A stretch of DNA of 64,000 nucleotides from Actinomycetaceae bacterium zg-1166. GTDB taxonomy: Bacteria > Actinomycetota > Actinomycetes > Actinomycetales > Actinomycetaceae. The stretch is from assembly GCA_015679245.1 (NCBI GenBank), contig CP064953.1, forward strand, positions 1,550,001 through 1,614,000, given 5' to 3'. Under the pieces are notes generated by a model. The model did no database searches, was not told the DNA's origin, and was given only the letters and a program-made list of their open reading frames with translations. Positions 41,796 through 50,498 of this stretch are shown piece after piece (within the stretch, counting starts at the first letter, position 1; every line of letters starts with the position of its first letter). Position numbers and translations under genes: made by a program.

Positions 41796-42797
41796 ATGAG
41801 TTTTCTCGTCATCGGTGAAGCCCTCGTCGACGAAATCACCTCACCCACAGGCGAGGTTCGACGTATTCCTGGAGGATCAATGCTCAACGTCGCTATCGGG
41901 TTGCGCCGTTTGGATCGCACCGTTCGCCTCGTCACTGATCTTGGACGTGATACCGATGGGAAGATGCTTCAGGAATATGCCGCTTCTCATGGCCTCGAAC
42001 TCTGGTTGCGTTCGGATGAAGAGCGCACAAATCCCACCTCCGTAGCTCATGCCACCGTTGATGAAGAGGGAAATGTCACCTACGACATCGACTTCACCTG
42101 GGATATCCAGGACACTCCTCTTTCGGGAGCCTGCAAACTTGACCTTGAAGTTCTCGCTCCCACCACAGTGGCCTTCGGATCCTTCGCCTGCCATATTCAG
42201 CCAGGAGCTACACGGGTGCGCAACTGGATTAGGCACCTGCGCGAGAATGCCACGATTCTCTACGATCCCAACCCACGTCTCTTTGCCCCCAATCCGCAAG
42301 AGCGAGTCAAAGAAGTCGAAGAGTTCGTTGCGATGTCCGATGTTGTCAAAGTATCCGGCTCTGACCTCGTCACTCTCTACGGACAAGACGTGAATTTCGA
42401 TGCTGTGGTCAGGGAATGGCTCCGTCTTGGCCCTGGGCTCGTCGTCCTTACCCGTGGGAGTGAGGGGGCTGTTATGTACACGGCCTCAGGCTACGTACTC
42501 CACGTTCCTGCACCATATGTCACAGTAGTTGATACCGTGGGAGCTGGGGCGGCGTTTTTCTCCGCTCTCGCCGACGGGTTGGCGCGCCTTTCACTTGATG
42601 GCGCTTTTGCACGCCCGATGCTCAAACGCATGTCACTCACCAATTTGCAGACTTTGGGAGGATACGCCGCTACCGCTGCGATGATCACCGTGGGGCGTTC
42701 GGGCGCCAATCCTCCCACACGCGACGAACTGATTGACCGGCACGAGAACTACCAGGCAAGCGGTGTTGCCAGAACTGCAGATACGCAAGCACAATGA
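41796..42797 (+). CDS. PfkB-family sugar kinase homologue lacking the catalytic Asp
   Basis: A 333-residue ribokinase/PfkB-fold protein. FLVIGEALVDEI and GGSMLNVAIGLRRLD (signature 1 region), ILYDPNPR and VVLTRGSEGAVMY are typical of fructokinase-like members. Signature 2, normally DTxGAGDxF with Asp as catalytic base, reads DTVGAGAAFFSAL. Ala252 (codon GCG, 42549-42551) replaces the Asp. It may be a non-catalytic paralogue, or use another base. The frame is intact. Start ATG at 41796 with GGAG upstream, 52 bp after xseB. It is not near the sugar locus. Confidence 0.9.
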   Translation: MSFLVIGEALVDEITSPTGEVRRIPGGSMLNVAIGLRRLDRTVRLVTDLGRDTDGKMLQEYAASHGLELWLRSDEERTNPTSVAHATVDEEGNVTYDIDFTWDIQDTPLSGACKLDLEVLAPTTVAFGSFACHIQPGATRVRNWIRHLRENATILYDPNPRLFAPNPQERVKEVEEFVAMSDVVKVSGSDLVTLYGQDVNFDAVVREWLRLGPGLVVLTRGSEGAVMYTASGYVLHVPAPYVTVVDTVGAGAAFFSALADGLARLSLDGAFARPMLKRMSLTNLQTLGGYAATAAMITVGRSGANPPTRDELIDRHENYQASGVARTADTQAQ

Positions 42798-42819
42798 CAC
42801 CTATTCACCGCTCTGGACC

Positions 42820-43581
42820 CTAGCGCCCCATTCGCCTCTCACGCTGAGCGTAGTCGCGCAGGGCACGGAGGAAATCCGTACGGCGGAAATCTGGCCAGTA
42901 CACTTCACAGAAATAGAGTTCCGTATGCACTGATTGCCAGAGCATAAAACCGCTCATTCGCTGCTCACCCGAGGTACGAATGACGAGATCGGGATCAGGC
43001 TGACCCTTCGTGTAAAGGTGAGAAGTGATGTCGTCAAGCGAAACCGATTCAGCCACCTCGCTGATCGTGCGCCCGGCACTGGCTTCCTCGCGCAGAAACT
43101 CACGCACAGCATCGGTGATCTCCTGGCGTCCGCCATATCCCACCGCAATGTTCACCCGTACTCCCTCGATATGTGCCGTCTCCTTCTGAGCGTGTGCCAA
43201 ACGCGCCGCACATTCCGATGGGAGCATCGAAAGGTTGCCCACCATCGCAAGCCTCCACTTTCTCTGCCTGGCGAGTTCCTCCACCGTGTCGGTAATGATT
43301 GAGACAAGTTCACGGAGCTCGCTCTCTTCGCGGTTGAGGTTATCTGTAGAGAGGAGCCACAAGGTGACAATCTTAATTTCTACTTCGTCGCACCAATCCA
43401 GAAGCTCGGCAATTTTCAAAGCCCCCCGGCGATGGCCGTAAGCAGCCGGTTGCCCGACTTCGCGCGCCCAACGGCGGTTGCCGTCAAGCATCACAGCCAC
43501 ATGATCTGGCAAATTTGCCGGGTCGAGGTGGCGGCGCAATCCACGCTCATAGATCGAATAGAGAAAAGATGGAGCTCTCAC
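42820..43581 (-). CDS. Cis-prenyltransferase (undecaprenyl / short-chain Z-prenyl diphosphate synthase family)
   Basis: A 253-residue isoprenyl transferase. HVAVMLDGNRRWAREVG carries the catalytic Asp, and YGHRRGALKIAELLDWC, LWLLSTDNLNRE and RTSGEQRMSGFMLWQS are family motifs. It condenses IPP onto allylic diphosphates to make lipid carriers. The N-terminus (FLYSIYERGLRRHLDP) resembles the actinobacterial Rv1086-like branch, which includes short-chain Z-FPP synthases; product length cannot be set. I chose the GTG at 43581 after GGAGG; a GTG 18 nt upstream has a poorer site. Convergent with the PfkB gene (22-bp gap). Confidence 0.92.
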   Translation of the reverse strand: MRAPSFLYSIYERGLRRHLDPANLPDHVAVMLDGNRRWAREVGQPAAYGHRRGALKIAELLDWCDEVEIKIVTLWLLSTDNLNREESELRELVSIITDTVEELARQRKWRLAMVGNLSMLPSECAARLAHAQKETAHIEGVRVNIAVGYGGRQEITDAVREFLREEASAGRTISEVAESVSLDDITSHLYTKGQPDPDLVIRTSGEQRMSGFMLWQSVHTELYFCEVYWPDFRRTDFLRALRDYAQRERRMGR

Positions 43582-43756
43582 ATTACCTCCCTGACACACC
43601 TAGCTTGAGCTTAGTACTTCCACAGCTCTGAGGCGGAAGGCGAGAGGAAGATAAAGGAAAGGTCAAAAAGGGAGCAGAAAAAATCGAGACGAAAAATCTC
43701 ACACGAGGTGGATGAGCGTGGCGCGTAGGATGAGGCCTAACGGAGGGAGAACACCT

Positions 43757-44485
43757 ATGACTACAGGCACAACAACTTCGCCTGATACGAGTGCAGCCCT
43801 GCCACAAGAATCACGGCTTCGTCGGCGTAAATCCCAACTGGAGCAGCTTCCCAAACCAAAAGCACGCGGCTGGATTCACGCTTGTACAGCCCCACTTGCT
43901 TTTGCCAATGCAATCGTTCTCATCGTCCTCGCGCCGACGGCTCCAGCGCGCGCTGCCTGTGTGGTATTTGGAATATCCTCGGTGATTCTCTTTGGTAACT
44001 CAGCCGTCTATCACCTAGGGCGATGGTCTGTACGAGTACACTCCATCTTGCGTCGGATTGACCACTCTAATATCTTTCTCCTCATTGCCGGCACCTACAC
44101 CCCACTCTCCGTAGCTCTTCTACCAGGGAGAACAGCTCTCCTCATGCTCCTGATCGTCTGGGTGGGTGCTCTATGTGGCATTGGAATGTCCGTCTTTGCC
44201 CCCGGTGCTCCACGCTGGCTCTACACACCGCTTTATGTGGCACTGGGATGGGTGGCAGTGTGGTTCCTTCCTGCCTTCTGGCGTGCGGGTGGATCGGGAA
44301 TTATCTGGCTCATTATCGCTGGCGGCCTCACCTACACGCTCGGTGCTCTCTGCTACGGCCTGCGCTGGCCAAATCCTTGGCCGCGTGTCTGGGGCTTCCA
44401 TGAGTTCTTCCATGCTGGAACGCTCGCCGGATACTCCTGTCACGTCGTGGCCGTGTGGCTCGCCGTGATGTCCATACCAGGCTGA
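43757..44485 (+). CDS. Hemolysin III / PAQR-family membrane protein
   Basis: A 242-residue protein with a ~40-residue charged N-terminus and seven predicted helices. Family residues include SAVYHLG and RRIDHSNIFLLIAGTYTPLSV (metal-site His/Asp) and FHEFFHAGTLAGYSCHVVAV. Bacterial members are named after hemolysin III but mostly lack a proven haemolytic role. I chose the ATG at 43757 with GGAGGGAG upstream. A terminator follows at 44650. Confidence 0.9.
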   Translation: MTTGTTTSPDTSAALPQESRLRRRKSQLEQLPKPKARGWIHACTAPLAFANAIVLIVLAPTAPARAACVVFGISSVILFGNSAVYHLGRWSVRVHSILRRIDHSNIFLLIAGTYTPLSVALLPGRTALLMLLIVWVGALCGIGMSVFAPGAPRWLYTPLYVALGWVAVWFLPAFWRAGGSGIIWLIIAGGLTYTLGALCYGLRWPNPWPRVWGFHEFFHAGTLAGYSCHVVAVWLAVMSIPG

Positions 44486-44649
44486 GAATCCACGCTCCCT
44501 CTATACCCACTTTGTAGTGTCTCCATCTGCGTGACTCCTCCCTACCCCACTTCCCTCACATAGCCTCGTCACGACGTCAATGTGTTCGCCACGCAGCACC
44601 TACGCGTTCTCTCTTTCCCTTCCCTAGCATGGTATGGTTTCCAGAAGTG

Positions 44650-44680
44650 GCATGCTCGCCTTTGCGGGCATGCGTTTTTG
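44650..44680 (+). terminator. Terminator before greA
   Basis: A 10-bp stem (44650-44659 with 44664-44673, one wobble) followed by GTTTTTG. It ends the hemolysin III gene transcript, or attenuates one running into greA. Confidence 0.85.
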
Positions 44681-44774
44681 TCATACGGGCGCGCACTTAC
44701 AAGAGCCAGCCCGTACATGCTGCCTCGTTGCCCTAGAACGGCGAGGTGCATAACTATTGAACAAGGAGTCAACG

Positions 44775-45260
44775 ATGGCTGACGAAACAAAGGGAACCTG
44801 GCTCTCCCCAGCCAGCTACGAGCGCCTGCGCGCCGAACTTGAGGAAATGACCACCGTGCGTCGAGCCGAGATCGCCCAGAAAATTGAGGCTGCACGCTCC
44901 GAGGGTGACCTTCGCGAAAACGGCGGTTATCAGGCTGCACGTGAAGAACAATCAAAGATGGAAGGGCGCATCCTTGAACTCACTCACCTCCTTGAGAATG
45001 CCCACGTCTCTGAGCCGCCTTCGGCGGACAAGGTAGTTCCCGGTACCGTTATCACCGCTCGCATCGGCGGAGAGGAAGAACGTTTCCTTCTGGGTTCTCG
45101 CGAAGTGGCCGATATGGTGGACATGGAGGTCTACCCAGAAAATGCTCCTCTCGGTAAGGCGATTATCGACCTCAAGGTGGGCGATAGCACGTCCTTTGCG
45201 GCGCGCAATGGCCGCAAAATCAAGGTAGAGATTCTCAATATCGAGGCTTTTGAAGGCTGA
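44775..45260 (+). CDS. greA: Transcription elongation factor GreA
   Basis: A 161-residue GreA that rescues backtracked RNA polymerase by stimulating transcript cleavage. The N-terminal coiled coil (~12-78) contains SEGDLRENGGYQAAREEQ, holding the acidic tip. The C-terminal FKBP-like domain begins near 90 (VVPGTVITARIG) and has APLGKAIIDLKVGD. Start ATG with AAGGAG upstream. Confidence 0.97.
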   Translation: MADETKGTWLSPASYERLRAELEEMTTVRRAEIAQKIEAARSEGDLRENGGYQAAREEQSKMEGRILELTHLLENAHVSEPPSADKVVPGTVITARIGGEEERFLLGSREVADMVDMEVYPENAPLGKAIIDLKVGDSTSFAARNGRKIKVEILNIEAFEG

Positions 45261-45451
45261 GTGGCCTGCGAGGGCTGAGCAAGCCTTTGAGAGCTGAGTA
45301 GGCCTACGAGTATGCGAAGCTATGCCCGCACAGATGAAAATACGCAGCTCAGCTTTCTCGTCCTCACACGCCAGCCGTAGTGCTTCTCTTCACGCACTCC
45401 ATGCCAGCGATACACCGAATATCAGCTGACCTCACCAGGAAAGGAGAACGT

Positions 45452-46123
45452 ATGTTCATCTGGGAGGAATATGACAAGATGACGATGCCTTCTCGCGAGG
45501 AGGCTCTGCTGGGGCGTGAGGAAGGGGTGCTTACAAACCCGGCACCGCATCTCGTCCTTGGTACGGATATTCTGGCCGAGCCACTTCCTGGCCAGGAGCT
45601 TATTTACCTCGCCTCAGGCTGTTTCTGGGGTGCGGAGAAGCTCGCATGGGAACTTGGTGCTGATTCCACGGCAGTAGGGTATATGGGCGGTTTTACCCCC
45701 AATCCCACATACGAGGAGGTCTGCACTGGAAAAACAGGGCACGCAGAAACTGTCCGCGTACTTTACACCCCATCTCACCTCTCTCTGCCTATCCTTCTTC
45801 AAGCCTTCTTCGAGTCTCACGACCCAACGAGTCTCAACCGTCAAGGCGGGGATGTAGGTACCCAGTACCGTTCAGCAATTTTCAGCACGACGAAGGAGCA
45901 AGAAGATCTCGCCCGTCAGATGATCTCTTCATATCAGGAAGCTCTCACCGCTTCCGGCCACGGCGAGATCGTCACCGAAGTGATTCCTGTAGCAAGCGCC
46001 GGAGTTTTCTATCCAGCCGAGGAGATGCACCAGCAGTATCTGGCAAAGAATCCGACCGGCTATCAGTGCCACGCACGCACCGGAGTGGCATGCCCGTTGC
46101 CAGGTTCGGGGCCTCTCGCCTAG
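45452..46123 (+). CDS. msrA: Peptide-methionine (S)-S-oxide reductase MsrA
   Basis: A 223-residue enzyme reducing methionine-S-sulfoxide. The catalytic motif is ASGCFWGAEKLAW. GYMGGFTPNPTYEEVCTGKTGHAE, DPTSLNRQGGDVGTQYRS and the C-terminal resolving Cys region (GYQCHARTGVACP) are present. The N-terminus is longer than the minimal family. Start at 45452 with AAAGGAG upstream; longer in-frame starts lack a ribosome site. Confidence 0.96.
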   Translation: MFIWEEYDKMTMPSREEALLGREEGVLTNPAPHLVLGTDILAEPLPGQELIYLASGCFWGAEKLAWELGADSTAVGYMGGFTPNPTYEEVCTGKTGHAETVRVLYTPSHLSLPILLQAFFESHDPTSLNRQGGDVGTQYRSAIFSTTKEQEDLARQMISSYQEALTASGHGEIVTEVIPVASAGVFYPAEEMHQQYLAKNPTGYQCHARTGVACPLPGSGPLA

Positions 46124-46158
46124 GTTTTTCCGCCATAATTTCATGTGGCCTCATGTGT

Positions 46159-46217
46159 CCGTATGCGAGCGCATAAGGCCACCTTATATAACCCTGCATA
46201 TGAGCATATAAGGCCAC
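46159..46217. repeat. Two imperfect ~24-bp direct repeats with compensating hairpin arms
   Basis: 46159-46182 and 46193-46217 share CC-GTATGC-AG-GCATAAGGCCAC-like sequence. The first has arms TATGCG-AG-CGCATA, the second ATATG-AG-CATAT. The arms differ but stay self-complementary. They lie in the gap between msrA and the UvrA-like gene. Confidence 0.55.
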
Positions 46218-46371
46218 ATATGTGGTGCAGTTCGGCACGAAGCGGAAGTAGCAAACCACACCACGCTCTTATGGGGATGTAGGCTGCTTGGGGATGCGTG
46301 CTCTTATGAGCGATGCGCGCTACTTGAGGATGCGCCTACTTTATTACGCCCCCTGCACTACCAACAAGCAC

Positions 46372-48768
46372 TCACTCCCCTGCGTAACGCGCCAGGAATT
46401 CTCCTGTTACTGAACCTTCTGCCTGCATAAGGGCGCGAGGGGTTCCCTCAAAGACAACACGCCCACCTTCGCGCCCAGCCCCTGGCCCCATGTCTATCAC
46501 CCAGTCGGCGTGAGCCACCACAGCGAGGTGGTGTTCTACAACGATCACCGAGCGTCCCTCCTCCACCATGCGATCCAGGAGAGCAAGAAGTCTCTCAATG
46601 TCTGCCAAATGCAAACCTGTAGTGGGTTCGTCGAGAACAAAAATCCCACCCTTTTCTCCCAGGCAACTGGCAAGTTTGAGGCGTTGACGTTCACCCCCAG
46701 AAAGTGTGGTGAGTCCCTGACCGAGACTCACATAGCTGAGTCCCACGTCCACGAGTTCTCTGAGCCTGCGCACTACCGATGGAATCTTCACTCCCTCCTC
46801 ACTCTTCCCAGAGAAAAACTCGTAGGCATCTTCCACACGCATCTCGTAAACATCACCGATATTCTTCCCACCCAGAAGATACTCATAGACGGAAGGCTCG
46901 AAACGTCGCCCCTCGCAGACCTCACAGGTTGTGGTTACGCCACTCATCATTCCTAACGGCGTGTAGATCGTTCCGCTCCCTTTGCAGGCAGGGCAAGCAC
47001 CTTCAGAATTAGCTGAAAATAGCGCAGGCTTGACCCCATTTGCCTTAGCAAATGCCTTTCGAATCGGTTCAAGAATCCCAGTGTAGGTGGCGAGATTAGA
47101 GCGGCTCGATCCCTTGATAGGCGCGTGATCCACATGGACAATGGCGCTGCCATCGGGAGCCACCTTCGGCACACAGCCGTGAACAAGCGAACTCTTACCC
47201 GAACCAGCCACACCTGTCACCGCAACGAGGAGACCGAGGGGAATATCCACATCAATACTGCGGAGGTTGTTCACCTGTGCACCACGCACGTTGAGAACCC
47301 CACGTCTTTCGCGCACAGATTCTTTCACATGCACACGATCGGCAATATGACGTCCTGTGAGTGTTTCAGACTCACGAAGCCCCTCCACGCTTCCCTCGAA
47401 ACAGATCTCTCCACCATCACTGCCAGCACCAGGCCCCATGTCAATGACGTGATCGGCAATCGCTATTGTTTCAGGCTTATGTTCGACGACGATAACTGTA
47501 TTGCCTTTATCTCGCAGCTTGAGGAGCAATGCGTTGAGGCGATCATTATCGTGAGGGTGTAGACCGATGGAAGGTTCATCGAAAATATAGGTCATATCAG
47601 TGAGTGAGGAACCCAGATGCTTGACCATCTTCGTGCGCTGAGCTTCACCCCCAGAGAGACTAGAAGTGCTACGATCCAAGGAAAGGTACCCCAGTCCGAT
47701 CTCGACGAAACCCGTGAGGATATCAACGATGGAAGTGAGAAGTGGACGTAGAGAATCTTCGTCGATCTGCCTTACCCACTCAAGGAGATCGCAGATCTGC
47801 ATATGTGTGGCATCGGCAATGGAGATCCCCTTGATCTTTGCTGAACGTGCTCCTTGAGATAATCGAGTACCTTCGCATTCGGGGCAGGAGGCAAAGGTAA
47901 CAGCTCGGTCAGCAAAGGCACGCACATGAGGCTGCATCGAATCCGGCTCTTTCGCGAGAAGGGATTTCTGCAGCTTAGGAATAAGACCCTCGTAAGTCAT
48001 AGTGATTCCCGCAATCGTCACTTTCTCTGCCTCGTGATAGAGGAGATTATGGAGTTCACGTGCGGAATACTCAGAAAGGGGCTTGGTAGTATCAAAGAAT
48101 CCAGAGTCAGTGTAGAGGCGTACCGTCCAGCCACCGGACTTATATCCGGGGATATTGAAGGGGTTCTCCTCAAGAGACTTAGAAAAATCGAGAATCTCGT
48201 TGAGATCAATGTCTCTGATTGTTCCCAGTCCTTCACAGCGCGGGCACATTCCACCCGTGGAAGAGAACGTGCGCCTTACAGTTCTGGTGCGTTCGCCCTT
48301 ATTCACGTGGAAGGCACCAGTGGCCGAAATTGTAGGGACGTTGAAGGAAAAGGCCTGCGGAGAACCATGGTGGGGAACGGCGAGCTTAGAAAAGAGGATG
48401 CGCAGCATTGTGAAAACATCCGTGGCAGTTCCTACCGTTGAGCGCGGGTTATCTCCCAGGCTCTCTTGATCCACGATGATAGCTGTTGTGATTCCTTCAA
48501 GTTTATCCACATCGGGTCGTTCGAGATGAGGCATGAAGCTCTGAAGGAAAGCTGAATACGTCTCGTTAATCATGCGCTGTGATTCGGCGGCAATCGTGTC
48601 AAAAATAAGGGAACTCTTCCCCGATCCTGACACCCCTGTCACCACAGTGAGGGCACGCTTAGGGATGGAGAGCGTAAGGTTGCGGAGATTGTTTTCGCGA
48701 GCGCCATAAACCCTGATCGCATCGTGAGGATCGTGAAGATTGGTGCGCTGGTGTGCAGGGGTAGTCAT
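46372..48768 (-). CDS. UvrA2-like ABC ATPase (excinuclease UvrA paralogue)
   Basis: A 798-residue UvrA-family protein, ~150 residues shorter than housekeeping UvrA because it lacks the UvrB-binding region. Two ABC modules carry Walker A GVSGSGKSS (~45) and GVAGSGKSS (~520), and signatures SLSGGEAQR and TLSGGERQR. Zinc cysteines are at CPRCEGLG, CPECEGTR, CPACKGSG and CEVCEGRR. UvrA2 proteins occur in antibiotic producers and many actinobacteria and are linked to drug or DNA-damage tolerance. It is likely accessory to a main uvrA elsewhere. No ribosome site stands out. Confidence 0.9.
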   Translation of the reverse strand: MTTPAHQRTNLHDPHDAIRVYGARENNLRNLTLSIPKRALTVVTGVSGSGKSSLIFDTIAAESQRMINETYSAFLQSFMPHLERPDVDKLEGITTAIIVDQESLGDNPRSTVGTATDVFTMLRILFSKLAVPHHGSPQAFSFNVPTISATGAFHVNKGERTRTVRRTFSSTGGMCPRCEGLGTIRDIDLNEILDFSKSLEENPFNIPGYKSGGWTVRLYTDSGFFDTTKPLSEYSARELHNLLYHEAEKVTIAGITMTYEGLIPKLQKSLLAKEPDSMQPHVRAFADRAVTFASCPECEGTRLSQGARSAKIKGISIADATHMQICDLLEWVRQIDEDSLRPLLTSIVDILTGFVEIGLGYLSLDRSTSSLSGGEAQRTKMVKHLGSSLTDMTYIFDEPSIGLHPHDNDRLNALLLKLRDKGNTVIVVEHKPETIAIADHVIDMGPGAGSDGGEICFEGSVEGLRESETLTGRHIADRVHVKESVRERRGVLNVRGAQVNNLRSIDVDIPLGLLVAVTGVAGSGKSSLVHGCVPKVAPDGSAIVHVDHAPIKGSSRSNLATYTGILEPIRKAFAKANGVKPALFSANSEGACPACKGSGTIYTPLGMMSGVTTTCEVCEGRRFEPSVYEYLLGGKNIGDVYEMRVEDAYEFFSGKSEEGVKIPSVVRRLRELVDVGLSYVSLGQGLTTLSGGERQRLKLASCLGEKGGIFVLDEPTTGLHLADIERLLALLDRMVEEGRSVIVVEHHLAVVAHADWVIDMGPGAGREGGRVVFEGTPRALMQAEGSVTGEFLARYAGE

Positions 48769-48982
48769 GAGCCAACTCCAGTGTGTGAGGTTCGCAGCAA
48801 CACTATCTAACTCTCCTGGTTCTGCCTATATTCCGCAGCACACTGACCCACCTAGCCTGGGGCAAACCAGTGAAGTTGTGTCCAACAAAACGTTCATGAG
48901 GGGAGAGAAGATCACAGCTCAACCGATCTGGAACATCTACACGAACATCTACACTGAAACAAAACGAACCGAGAGGATTCTC

Positions 48983-49387
48983 ATGGATATCACACTGCCC
49001 ACTGTTGCTGGCCAATTCGGCGAGAGCCCTGCGCTTGAGTTCTCCGAGCAAGCTGCTCCGCGTGGCCTGCACGTGAGTGTTATTACCGAGGGAAAGGGAC
49101 CTACAATTCAGGCTGGGCGCGAGATTGAGGTGAACTACCACGGTCAGATCTGGGGTGGTGATATCTTCGATTCTTCCTTTGCCCGTGGCATTCCTGCCTC
49201 TTTTCCCATTGGGGTAGGAATGGTGATTCAAGGCTGGGATCAAGCAATCGTCGGCAAGAACGTGGGTTCGCGTCTCCTTATCTCGATTCCCCCGGAAAAG
49301 GGCTACGGCTCTGCCGGTAACCCCCGTGCAGGTATCCGTGGCACCGATACGCTCGTCTTTGTTGTTGATCTGCTGGGAATGAGGTAG
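48983..49387 (+). CDS. FKBP-type peptidyl-prolyl cis-trans isomerase
   Basis: A 134-residue FKBP with no signal peptide, so cytoplasmic. VNYHGQIWGGDIFDSSFARG, FPIGVGMVIQGWDQAIVGKNVGSRLLISIPPEKGYG and the C-terminal DTLVFVVDLLGM are the folded core. It accelerates proline isomerisation. The ATG at 48983 has GAGAGGA upstream. Divergent from the UvrA-like gene. Confidence 0.95.
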   Translation: MDITLPTVAGQFGESPALEFSEQAAPRGLHVSVITEGKGPTIQAGREIEVNYHGQIWGGDIFDSSFARGIPASFPIGVGMVIQGWDQAIVGKNVGSRLLISIPPEKGYGSAGNPRAGIRGTDTLVFVVDLLGMR

Positions 49388-49459
49388 ATTTCCTTTTTCG
49401 ACCCTCTCGGCACAGAGCCGTGCGCACGTAGAAGAAACCTCAGCCAGAGGAAGGCTGCA

Positions 49460-49485
49460 AGCCTGCTCGATGCATCGAGCAGGCT
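49460..49485 (+). terminator. Hairpin downstream of the FKBP gene
   Basis: AGCCTGCTCGA pairs perfectly with TCGAGCAGGCT (11 bp, TGCA loop). No U-tract. Confidence 0.7.
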
Positions 49486-49607
49486 CCGGGCACATATCGG
49501 CATAGAGCTTTCCCGTCGCACTACCCTGCCATAGTGGGGGCTACATCATGGCAGGGTAGGATCTGTTTGGGCACGCATATATACATATATCGCCGTAGAG
49601 AGGTTGA

Positions 49608-49638
49608 AGGGCGGCCAACTTCGCACTGGCCGCCCCTT
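49608..49638 (-). terminator. Terminator downstream of the Bax-inhibitor-like gene
   Basis: AAGGGCGGCCA (49608-49618) pairs with TGGCCGCCC within 49627-49638, 9-nt loop, 27 bp after the stop. Confidence 0.75.
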
Positions 49639-49664
49639 CGTGCGGTAAAATTTTGGGTCAGAGC

Positions 49665-50498
49665 CTAACGGTTGTCAGCGAAGATAGCGGCCAAGCGCAG
49701 CACCTCCACATAGATCCACAGTATCGTCATGACGATACCAAGGGCACACGTCCAGGCAAAGTTGCGCGGAGCGTTGTTAGCTACGGCCACATTGATCGCT
49801 TCGAGATCTCCGATGAGCATGTAGCCCGCCACCGCGATAAGCACAAGACCAATAACGATACCGAGGCCTCCTCCACGCAATCCCCAGCCTCCAAGAATGT
49901 TTGTCCAGACGAGAAGAGCATTAACCAGGCTGAAGATGATCGCGGCCATTGCCACGGTGTAAACCAAGCGGCGACCCTTCGGGGTGGTGCGTACACTTCC
50001 CGATAGGTGCAGACCCACTGCTACAGCCACCACGATGATGGTACCGAGTACAGCTTGGAGTGCCACACCGGGGTAGAAAGCGTTGAGGGCAAAGGTAAGT
50101 GCGCCTAGCGAGACACCTTCAATCGCAGAGTAGACAATCGCCGTTGCCGGGCTCACGATTCGCTTAAAGGAGAGAAAGAGACCAAGGCCAAGTGCAGCAA
50201 AACTCGTGATGATAGCAAGCGGCAGCATCGAGGCCAGTGGCACGAGTGATCCAGTGAGTACCCCAGCCACCACTGTCACCGCAAGCAACGTGGCGGTCTT
50301 GACTACGGCATCGTCGTAGGTCATGGAGTTGGCGGGTGTAGTAAATGCTCCCTCTGGCGAAGGCTGGGTGTACCGGGGGTACCCTTCGTATTCGGCATAC
50401 CCGTATGCCGGGTCTTGCTGATAGGCGCCTGGGCGCTCCTTAGTAGCCACGCCAGCCGAGGTGAAGTAAGGGTTCCGGCTCATGACAGGACTCGACAT
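49665..50498 (-). CDS. Bax inhibitor-1/YccA family membrane protein
   Basis: A 277-residue protein with a Tyr/Pro-rich cytoplasmic N-terminus (~1-60) and seven hydrophobic segments from ~68. Family features include YSAIEGVSLGALTFALNAFYPGVALQAVLGT and the final NFAWTCALGIVMTILWIYVEVLRLAAIF. BI-1 family proteins are Ca2+-leak channels or FtsH modulators in other bacteria; the role here is unknown. The ATG has AAGGAGG upstream. Repeats with GCGTGCG lie in the promoter region. Confidence 0.92.
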   Translation of the reverse strand: MSSPVMSRNPYFTSAGVATKERPGAYQQDPAYGYAEYEGYPRYTQPSPEGAFTTPANSMTYDDAVVKTATLLAVTVVAGVLTGSLVPLASMLPLAIITSFAALGLGLFLSFKRIVSPATAIVYSAIEGVSLGALTFALNAFYPGVALQAVLGTIIVVAVAVGLHLSGSVRTTPKGRRLVYTVAMAAIIFSLVNALLVWTNILGGWGLRGGGLGIVIGLVLIAVAGYMLIGDLEAINVAVANNAPRNFAWTCALGIVMTILWIYVEVLRLAAIFADNR

